The translations under genes and the position numbers were made by a program. A stretch of 64,000 nt of DNA from JAUYIV01 sp040882645 (GTDB taxonomy: Bacteria > Actinomycetota > Acidimicrobiia > Spongiisociales > UBA11373): positions 1-64,000 of the forward strand of contig JBBEAX010000055.1 of the NCBI GenBank assembly GCA_040882645.1, in the 5' to 3' direction. Every line of letters starts with the position of its first letter. Within the stretch, counting starts at the first letter, position 1. The notes under the pieces were generated by a model. The model was not told the DNA's origin. It searched no databases and saw only the letters and a list, made by a program, of their open reading frames with translations. Positions 57,547 through 64,000 of this stretch are shown here, one piece after another.

Positions 57547-59397
57547 CTACCGCTTCCGCGCCACCACCACCAGGCTGTCCAGCCTGACCCAGTTGGCCTG
57601 GCGGAGGGGGCTGCGGATCATTTGCAGCGTCTCCAACCCCGCCTCGGCCACCATCTTGCGCAGATCCTTCTTGCGGAAGTGCCAGATGTGCTTGTGCGGC
57701 TTGAGGGTCCACCAACGCCGGCGCAGCAGGCGGGCGGGCAGGGAGTCGAAGTTGGGGCACGAGAAGGCGATCACGCCGCCCGGCGAGGTCAGCCCGGCTG
57801 CAGCCACGAGGAAGGCACCCGGGTCGGGCACGTGTTCGATCACGTCCCAGAACGCCACGGCGTCCCAGTCCTCGGTGGGCGGGAGCGACACCACCTCCCC
57901 GACATGGATGGGGACTCCCAAACGCTTGCTGGCCGTTTCGGCGGCCACCGCCGAGTACTCGAGGCCGCCGAGGTCGAATCCCCGCTCGCGGGCGGCTTCG
58001 AGGAACATCCCGTATGCGCACCCGACCTCGAACATGCGCCGGTCGGGTCGCTGCTCGAGGTGATGCTCGATCAGTTCTAGACGCCCCGCCGACCACCGGC
58101 GCTGCATCGCCTCGGCGCCAGTGTTGCGATATACGCCGTCGTCGAAGTACTTGGCGTTGCCGTAGAGCGCCGTCCTCCCCGCCTCATTGAGACGGGGGCT
58201 CATGAAGGCCTGGCCGCACCTGGGGCAATCGACGAGGGCGAAGGGATCGAGGTCCCACCGCAGCTTGCCGGGGATACGGCAGCGGAAACACAGGGCCGCC
58301 TCGAGGTGCTCCGGCGGTACGTCGTCGAGGCCCCAACGAGCCGCTCCCGTCACCCGATTGGTGCGACGGTGCCAACCGATGGCCACCAACCCTCCGACGA
58401 TGGTCGGGAGGAGGTACGTGAAGAACCGGAACAGCAGTACCGCGGCCGCGACCCGTTCAACCCCCGGCTCGGCCATACCAGTCGCGATCAGCCCCACCAA
58501 CCCGAGCTCGGCGACCCCGAGGCCGCCGGGGGTGATCGGGATCGCAGAAAGGAGGCGGATGATCGCGAAGGCGGCGAGTACCTCGGGCCATGGCACCACT
58601 CGGGAGGCAACCCCGGCGGCGCGCAGGCACGCCAGCAGGACGAAGAAGAGCGATAGATGAGCGGCGAGGGTGGACAGCAGCATCTGCCGCCATCGGGTGC
58701 CCAGCGCCGTCCCCACCGCGGTGAAGAAGTCTGTTACCGGCGACCGGTCGCCGGTCATCTCCGCGCGTCCGAACAAGCGCCGGATCCACCCGACGAAGCG
58801 CTCGACCGGCCCGAGGAGGGCGTGGCGAAGGCTCGAACGGGCCACCGCCACGGCGACCAGGATCACCACGAGCAGGGCGACGGCGCCGATGAGAGTCGCG
58901 TCGAGAAGATCGGGCATCGCCAGGCCGCTCAACATCGCCCCGACCAACGCGACCGCGGGCAGCAGCAGTTTGACGAGGTTGTTCCAGACGCCGGTGAGGG
59001 CGACCGCGGCCCCGATCTGGCTTCCGGGGTGACCCCACCGCCCGAGCATCACGTAGGTGATCCCTACTCCGACCGCACCGCCTCCGGGGATCGTGTTCGC
59101 GGCAGAGGTGGACGCGAGTCGGGCCACAAGCGCGTGGCGAAAGGTGAGGTTGGGGATCACTGCCATGGTCATCAGGGGGTTGACCAGTTGGTGGCCGATC
59201 GCCAGGACGGTGAGGAGGGCAAGCGTGGCGATCGGAATGGCGCGGATGTCGCCCCAGACGTTGCCGTAGTCGGCAAGGCGGGGAAAGATCGCGACGAACG
59301 CGACGGCCACGAGCGCCGCTGCCACGAGGCCGAGAATGAGGCGTCGACGACGAGTGGCGCGGACGGCCGTCGCCGTCGAGATGGATGAGTCGGACAC
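57547..59397 (-). CDS. Flippase-like membrane domain fused to a zinc-ribbon methyltransferase
   Basis: The 616-residue protein is one uninterrupted frame. Residues about 20-345 are an AglD/lysyl-PG-synthase-type (UPF0104) membrane domain with 8-9 spans: 'TSAANTIPGGGAVGVGITY' and 'LSAIPITPGGLGVAELGLVG' are its hallmark loops. Then comes a zinc ribbon ('CFRC' and 'CPRC', about residues 370-400) and a SAM methyltransferase ('MFEVGCAYGMFLEAARERGF', 'VAFWDVIEHVPDPGAFL'). It probably moves and methylates a lipid-linked compound. I do not know this fusion from characterised proteins. Confidence 0.88.
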   Translation of the reverse strand: MSDSSISTATAVRATRRRRLILGLVAAALVAVAFVAIFPRLADYGNVWGDIRAIPIATLALLTVLAIGHQLVNPLMTMAVIPNLTFRHALVARLASTSAANTIPGGGAVGVGITYVMLGRWGHPGSQIGAAVALTGVWNNLVKLLLPAVALVGAMLSGLAMPDLLDATLIGAVALLVVILVAVAVARSSLRHALLGPVERFVGWIRRLFGRAEMTGDRSPVTDFFTAVGTALGTRWRQMLLSTLAAHLSLFFVLLACLRAAGVASRVVPWPEVLAAFAIIRLLSAIPITPGGLGVAELGLVGLIATGMAEPGVERVAAAVLLFRFFTYLLPTIVGGLVAIGWHRRTNRVTGAARWGLDDVPPEHLEAALCFRCRIPGKLRWDLDPFALVDCPRCGQAFMSPRLNEAGRTALYGNAKYFDDGVYRNTGAEAMQRRWSAGRLELIEHHLEQRPDRRMFEVGCAYGMFLEAARERGFDLGGLEYSAVAAETASKRLGVPIHVGEVVSLPPTEDWDAVAFWDVIEHVPDPGAFLVAAAGLTSPGGVIAFSCPNFDSLPARLLRRRWWTLKPHKHIWHFRKKDLRKMVAEAGLETLQMIRSPLRQANWVRLDSLVVVARKR

Positions 59398-59442
59398 CGG
59401 CGCCAGGTTACCCGCGGCCGGTAGTGGCCGGTTTGGCCAGGC

Positions 59443-60645
59443 CTATCCGTGGTGGTCGACCGGCTCCCCCTCGGCCATGCGGGCCGCCAGCCATGTTGTC
59501 AGCGGCACAGCCGCCACGAGTCCGATGCTGCCGACGAGGGTCCGCACCACTTCGACCGCGACGATCTCGGTGTTGAGCGATGTGCCGAGAGACTGCCCGG
59601 CGAGCACGAAGAACAACAGCAGTGGCATCGACGCTCCTACATAGGCGAGCAAGAGGGTGTTCACCGTGCTCGCCACGTGGTCGCGGCCCACCCTCATCCC
59701 CGAGCGGAAAAGGCGGCTGCGCGTCATCTCCGGGTTGGCCGCCCGAATCTCCCACACCGCCGAGGCCTGGGTCACGGTGACGTCGTCGATGGCGCCGAGG
59801 CTCCCCAGCACCACCCCGGCGAGCAGCAATCCCTGAACGTTGATGGTGCCGACGAAGGTGAGGATGAACGAGACATCGGAGGCGAATCCGGTGAAGCGAG
59901 CCGCCTCCAGGGTGCCCCAAGCCAAGAGCGCGGTGAGGGCGAGCGCGGCAAGGGTTCCCAGCAGGGCAACGGTGGTCATCCGGTTGAAACCGTGAGCCGT
60001 GTAGAGGGCGACGTATGCGATTGCCGAGGCGCCGACGACCGCCACCATCACCGGCTCGCGACCGTCGATGATGGCTGGAACGATGAAGGTCAAGATCACC
60101 AGCACGCTTGCTCCCAGGCCGGCCAGCGCCGCTGCCCCGCGGGCCCTGCCCATGACCACCACTGCGATGATGAACAGCGCGGTGATCCACAGCAGCACCG
60201 GGCGGCGCTGGCGGTCGAAGTACGAGTAGCGGAACTCGGGTGCGGCGCCTTCCTGATAGGCGAGCACCACGTCGTCTCCTGGAGCGAATGTCGGCGTCGT
60301 CGCCGACACTGCGAACTCGAGCACAACTGTGCTTCCCGTATCCGGGCCCTCTGTCATGTCGAACGCCACGGACACGCAGGGGACATCGGCGGTGTTTGCG
60401 CACGGTTGCTGTTCGGCCGTGACGACGGTGGCGTCGTAGACCAGGCGGGGGATCCCCACCTCGGACAGGTCCGGACGCTCCCCACCCGTTGGGCGGAGCA
60501 GCACGATTCCGATGAGGGTGAACAACGCAATCGCCGCGGCGATCATCGTTGGCAGCGCGCGCAGGATCCCGACGCGCTCCGGCTCGAGAAACCGTTCCAA
60601 CTCTCGGCGGCGGTCTGGTGGGAGGTTCTCGATGCCGGCGGGCAT
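59443..60645 (-). CDS. YibE/F family membrane protein
   Basis: The 400-residue protein has one span near residues 30-52, an extracytoplasmic domain with two Cys residues, then about seven spans. 'LLAGVVLGSLGAIDDVTVTQASAVWE' (start to end) and 'ASTVNTLLLAYVGASMPLLL' are YibE/F signatures. Function is unknown. The ATG at 60645 was chosen over a longer frame because TACGCT ends 6 nt before it and the upstream part is repetitive antisense of the next gene. Confidence 0.9.
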   Translation of the reverse strand: MPAGIENLPPDRRRELERFLEPERVGILRALPTMIAAAIALFTLIGIVLLRPTGGERPDLSEVGIPRLVYDATVVTAEQQPCANTADVPCVSVAFDMTEGPDTGSTVVLEFAVSATTPTFAPGDDVVLAYQEGAAPEFRYSYFDRQRRPVLLWITALFIIAVVVMGRARGAAALAGLGASVLVILTFIVPAIIDGREPVMVAVVGASAIAYVALYTAHGFNRMTTVALLGTLAALALTALLAWGTLEAARFTGFASDVSFILTFVGTINVQGLLLAGVVLGSLGAIDDVTVTQASAVWEIRAANPEMTRSRLFRSGMRVGRDHVASTVNTLLLAYVGASMPLLLFFVLAGQSLGTSLNTEIVAVEVVRTLVGSIGLVAAVPLTTWLAARMAEGEPVDHHG

Positions 60646-60757
60646 CGCAGGAGCGTAGACCCCGTGGGGGATGGGGAGCGCCTGCGCGGTGGCTCTGCAC
60701 CCGGTACCGTCCCGCGTTGCCATACGGTACCTTGAGCCGTCGACCACAATCTCGTTC

Positions 60758-61510
60758 ATGAAGCAGCGACTCGGGCTCACCGCCGCCGCCTTGCTGGCGG
60801 CATCGCTATTCGCCTGCGGCGACGATGCGACGACGACGACGACCACGACCACGACCCTCGTCGCCACTACCACCCGCGCGGTGACGACGACCACGGCCGC
60901 TCCGACGACCTCTCTGCCGCCGACCTTCTACTCGGCGGAGGCCGTCGCCTACTTCGAGGAGGTGGCGTTCGGGGAAGAGTTCGGTGACGGCACCCGCGAG
61001 ATCAGGAAGTGGACTCACGATGTGCGGATCGTCGTTCACGGCGAACCCTCCGACGAGGATCTCGTGACCCTGTACGACGTGGTCGCCGACCTCAACACGA
61101 TCATCGGGACGATTGTGATCGACATCGTCGCCGCCGATGGCAACTTCGACATCCACTTCGCCCCAGAGCCGGAGTTCGCCGCGATCGAACCCAATTACGT
61201 GCCCGTGAACATGGGATTCTTCTGGGTGTGGTGGGACGGTGGAGGGAACATCACCGACGCTCGCGTTCTGGTTTCGACCACGGGCCTCACTCAGGCGGAA
61301 AGGAACCACATCATCCGCGAGGAAGTCACCCAGTCACTGGGGCTGATGCGCGATTCCTTCGCGTTCGAGGACAGCATCTTCTATCAGGGGTGGACCGAGA
61401 CCCAGGAGTATTCGGAGCTCGACGAGCTGCTGATCGAGATGCTCTACCTGCCGGTCGTCGAGCCACAGATGACGGTCGAGGCGGCCCGGGCGGTCATTCC
61501 GGGTGGTTGA
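60758..61510 (+). CDS. DUF2927-type lipoprotein
   Basis: The 250-residue protein has a lipobox ('LLAASLFAC'), a long Thr linker (about residues 25-53) and a DUF2927 domain: 'IRKWTHDVRIVVHG' at its start and 'ERNHIIREEVTQSLGLMRDS' with the H-x3-R-E-E pattern that resembles a metallopeptidase-like motif. No catalytic role is established. The linker is encoded by near-perfect ACG/ACC triplets, a slippage-prone tract. Confidence 0.85.
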   Translation: MKQRLGLTAAALLAASLFACGDDATTTTTTTTTLVATTTRAVTTTTAAPTTSLPPTFYSAEAVAYFEEVAFGEEFGDGTREIRKWTHDVRIVVHGEPSDEDLVTLYDVVADLNTIIGTIVIDIVAADGNFDIHFAPEPEFAAIEPNYVPVNMGFFWVWWDGGGNITDARVLVSTTGLTQAERNHIIREEVTQSLGLMRDSFAFEDSIFYQGWTETQEYSELDELLIEMLYLPVVEPQMTVEAARAVIPGG

Positions 61511-61622
61511 TGTGGTGGCTCAACGGTGCCTTCGATCGAGCCGCCGCGCCGGTGACACCGGCACGGATCGTTTCAGGGTGGATCCTCTTCGTTCGACGGC
61601 GTCGACCAAATAGGCTGGTCTC

Positions 61623-62072
61623 ATGCATTCCGACGTGACCGTTGCGGTCGAGGTGCCGCTGGTCGGCGACGCCCGGTTGAAGAACTGGGCCAAGGTGGTC
61701 ACCAACGTCGATCCCGACCAGAACGGCGGGTGGGCGTACGACGGTGAGTTCATCGCCGCGGGCGGAGTCCAGGATGTCACCGCCCCGTCGGTGCTCCTGG
61801 TCTACGGCGAACGCGGTTCACGCGGAGACCCCCGTCCCGAGGCCCACCTCTATCTCGTCAACACGGACGCCACCCTCACCCTGCACTCGACCGCGACGGG
61901 GCGGGCATGGGCGCGGACCCTGCGTGACTCGGTGGTCGAGCTGCTCGAGCGCGACTCCCCGTTTCCGGCCCAGCGTCCCTGGGACGAAAACCTGATCGGA
62001 TACTCGGACGACGCCCTGCGGGCGGAGCTGGCCCGACGGGAGGGACCGAGTCGATCAGACGGCGCTACATGA
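61623..62072 (+). CDS. Hypothetical protein
   Basis: I do not recognise this 149-residue soluble protein. It has no signal peptide or membrane span. The middle ('APSVLLVYGERGSRGDPRPE') looks beta-rich and the C-terminal third is helical and acidic/basic mixed. TAGGCT ends 6 nt before the ATG, a leaderless pattern supporting the start. Its 3' end overlaps the next, opposite gene by eight bases. Confidence 0.6.
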   Translation: MHSDVTVAVEVPLVGDARLKNWAKVVTNVDPDQNGGWAYDGEFIAAGGVQDVTAPSVLLVYGERGSRGDPRPEAHLYLVNTDATLTLHSTATGRAWARTLRDSVVELLERDSPFPAQRPWDENLIGYSDDALRAELARREGPSRSDGAT

Positions 62073-62526
62073 GCACCGTTGCCAACCCGATCCGGGGATT
62101 CAACGGCTGCTCGTGGTTGATCACGGTCGTACTGAGGTGCCAGGCGCGGCGAGACTCCTCGGCAACCTCCGTGCTTCGGCACATCCGGGCCGACAACTCT
62201 CCCCGTCGGGTCACCTCGGCCACGTAGTCCGGATCCTCCGGGTCGGTCCCGGTCAATTTGTAGATGGTCACGTGGAGATTGGAATGGTGGTCGTCCAGCG
62301 GAGTCGGTCCGATGATGTTCTCAGCCATCAGTACTCGGATGGGGTCAAACACGAAGTCGTGCCAGGAGTCCGGTTCGAGGTCGGTGTCGAATTCGGCATA
62401 CAGGATGTGCCGGAAAGCCCCGCCAAACAGACGGTTCGCCTCACCCGACATGGGTAGCGCCGCCTTCTTGAATCGCTCCGACGGTCCGACTAACTCCCAC
62501 AATTCGTTGCCTGAGGTGTCGTTCAT
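62065..62526 (-). CDS. Hypothetical protein
   Basis: I do not recognise this 153-residue soluble protein. It has His- and Asp-rich stretches ('DDHHSNLHVTIYKLTGTDPED') that could bind a metal. AGGAG five bases before the ATG at 62526 decides the start over one six codons upstream. Its 3' end overlaps the preceding gene's 3' end by eight bases. Confidence 0.6.
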   Translation of the reverse strand: MNDTSGNELWELVGPSERFKKAALPMSGEANRLFGGAFRHILYAEFDTDLEPDSWHDFVFDPIRVLMAENIIGPTPLDDHHSNLHVTIYKLTGTDPEDPDYVAEVTRRGELSARMCRSTEVAEESRRAWHLSTTVINHEQPLNPRIGLATVLM

Positions 62527-62706
62527 TGGCGCTCCTTTGCTCATCGGTGATCCGTCGGTCGAGGGTCTCCATGCGCCGTACGCTCGGTGCGCCGTGGTCG
62601 CCGGTCGAGCACGCCAGCGGCGCCTGCTCGAGGCACCCCGCCCGGAAACCTACTCGTCGACGTTGGTCGGACTGGGATGGCGGGGGCTGATCGGTAGATT
62701 TCTCTC

Positions 62707-64000
62707 GTGACCGACTCATCTGGCGAAGGCGATCTCATGGATGATTCCGGGGGCGGGCGATCCGGTTCAGGGATGGCGCGGCCGCCGGTTGGAACCGTCA
62801 CGTTCCTGTTCACGGATCTCGAAGGGTCGACCCGTCTGTGGGAGTCGGATCCCTCTGGTGCCGGCGCGGCGATCGCGCGGCATGAGAGGCTCCTGCGTCG
62901 GTTGGTTGGTGAGAGGTCGGGTGTGGTCGTGAAAGGAACGGGGGATGGCGTTCTCGCCGTCTTCTCGTCGGCAAATGACGCCCTTGCCGCCGCAGTGGCC
63001 ATCCAGATCGAGGTGGAGCGTGACGCCACGGTGAGGTCGCGTATAGCCCTGCACACCGGCGAAGCCGAGTCCCGCGACGGTGATTATTACGGAGTGGCGC
63101 TGAACCGCTGCCAGCGAGTCATGTCGATCGGGCATGGGGGCCAAATCCTCGTGACGTTGGCGACCGAGGAGGTGCTGACCCATCCCCTGCCTGATGGCGT
63201 GGTTTTGGTCGAGTTGGGTCGTCACCGACTCAGGGATGTTGCCGAGCCGATGTTGTTGTTCCAGGTGACCCATCCCCAACTGATGTCGGAATTCCCCCCG
63301 CTCCGGACGTCCAAGACCTTCGCGCACAACCTGCCGGCGCCACTCACCGATTTCGTAGGGCGGGAGCGTGAACTCATCGACGGGGCACGGGCAGTACGGG
63401 GCTCCCGATTGACCACCTTCACCGGAATTGGCGGCGGCGGTAAGAGCCGCCTCGGCCTGCAAGTGGCGACCAGCCTCGTCGACGAGTTCCCCGGCGGGGT
63501 CTGGTTGATAGAACTGGCGTCGGTTGCCGACCCCTCCCTCGTGCCCAGATCGATTGCGCAGGTGCTTGGGATCCCGGAGGAGCCAGGCCGGGACCTACTT
63601 GGCGCGGTTGGGCTCCGATTAGGGCAGGCACCGGCGCTGCTGCTCCTCGACAACTGCGAACACCTCGTGGAGGCGGCCGCCACCGCGGTCGATCATCTCC
63701 TCCGCGTTGCCTCCGGGCTCCGGGTGCTGGCCACCAGCCGCGAGCGACTGGGGGTGCCAGGGGAGACGGTCTACGTCGTCCCGCCGATGTCGGTACCGGA
63801 CGGGGATGACGCCAGTTCCGCCGCCGGAGCGTTCGAACACGATGCGGTTCGGCTGTTCGTGAAGCGCGCCGCTCTGGCCGACCCGGGGTTCGTCCTCACG
63901 GACCAGAACAGTGCCCTCGTGAGCCGGGTCTGCCGCCTGGTCGACGGGATCCCGCTCGCGATCGAACTCGCCGCCGGGAGAGTCGGAAGCCTGAGCGTCT
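62707..64000 (+). CDS. Class III adenylate cyclase-like / NB-ARC-type ATPase regulator, partial
   Basis: The gene continues beyond the window; 431 codons are visible from a GTG start preceded at 6 nt by TAGATT. Residues about 27-195 are a class III cyclase-type domain ('VTFLFTDLEGSTRLWE' with the first metal Asp, 'VVKGTGDGVLAVFSS' with the second, 'RIALHTGEAE'). Next comes an ATPase of the AfsR/NB-ARC type: 'FVGRERELIDG', Walker A 'GIGGGGKSRL', Walker B 'ALLLLDNCEH', 'VLATSRERLGVPGE'. Relatives end in tetratricopeptide or LuxR-type domains, not visible here. Catalysis is not assured because substrate residues were not checked. Confidence 0.88.
   Translation, partial: MTDSSGEGDLMDDSGGGRSGSGMARPPVGTVTFLFTDLEGSTRLWESDPSGAGAAIARHERLLRRLVGERSGVVVKGTGDGVLAVFSSANDALAAAVAIQIEVERDATVRSRIALHTGEAESRDGDYYGVALNRCQRVMSIGHGGQILVTLATEEVLTHPLPDGVVLVELGRHRLRDVAEPMLLFQVTHPQLMSEFPPLRTSKTFAHNLPAPLTDFVGRERELIDGARAVRGSRLTTFTGIGGGGKSRLGLQVATSLVDEFPGGVWLIELASVADPSLVPRSIAQVLGIPEEPGRDLLGAVGLRLGQAPALLLLDNCEHLVEAAATAVDHLLRVASGLRVLATSRERLGVPGETVYVVPPMSVPDGDDASSAAGAFEHDAVRLFVKRAALADPGFVLTDQNSALVSRVCRLVDGIPLAIELAAGRVGSLSV

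Overview
The window is GC-rich bacterial chromosome around the replication origin of an actinomycete-like organism. Reading across the origin the gene order is ECF sigma factor, anti-sigma, trxB, trxA, cwlM, parB, parA, rsmG, jag, yidC, yidD, rnpA, rpmH, dnaA, dnaN, recF, DUF721/dciA, gyrB, gyrA, DUF3566. This matches the order I know from Mycobacterium (sigM to Rv0007). An Ino1-type inositol phosphate synthase, Thr-rich lipoprotein linkers and apparently leaderless mRNAs also fit Actinomycetota. A deep-branching class such as Acidimicrobiia is my guess, not a demonstrated placement.

Layout. 1-3.5 kb (minus): a secreted SH3-like protein cut by the window edge, then rpsF-ssb-rpsR-rplI-dnaB. 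3.6-5.7 kb: DUF192, panB, a PPOX-fold enzyme. 5.9-7.6 kb: PadR regulator and ino1. 7.7-13.2 kb (minus): endonuclease IV, a membrane protein, a cis-prenyltransferase, a duplicated zinc-peptidase-like lipoprotein, a glycosyltransferase. 13.5-20 kb (plus): SDR-DUF2867, DUF1295, a RimB/RimK pair, a membrane protein, PrkA. 20-25.5 kb: CCA enzyme, an orphan PilT, an HDAC-fold deacetylase, GNAT, DegV. 25.7-44.6 kb: the origin core. Genes left of dnaA mostly point left and genes right of it point right, with parS-like sites between rsmG and jag. DnaA-box clusters flank dnaA, and the dnaA-dnaN gap has a box / GC spacer / trinucleotide / AT-rich layout typical of an unwinding site. 44.7-49.8 kb: a molybdopterin oxidoreductase and a cobalamin-riboswitch-controlled BtuFCD importer. 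49.8-64 kb: VIT1-family transporter, DUF6529 protein, M23 peptidase, cytochrome c, SurE, a beta-propeller lipoprotein, an MFS transporter, a flippase-like/methyltransferase fusion, YibE/F, a DUF2927 lipoprotein, two unknown proteins, and a class III cyclase/ATPase running off the right edge.

The most unusual feature is non-coding. At least a dozen intergenic gaps hold arrays of 7-bp units from a few sequence families (GCGATAC/GCAATTC, AATCAAG, GCGGGTA, GCGCATT). They are often in inverted pairs with recurring flanking words, and one other roughly 60-bp dispersed element occurs twice. Many genes have a TANNNT hexamer 6-9 nt before the start codon and no Shine-Dalgarno sequence, implying leaderless transcripts. 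Three genes (rnpA, pilT, btuC) have no ATG/GTG/TTG where homology places their N-terminus. No tRNA, rRNA, insertion sequence, prophage or CRISPR array was recognised.
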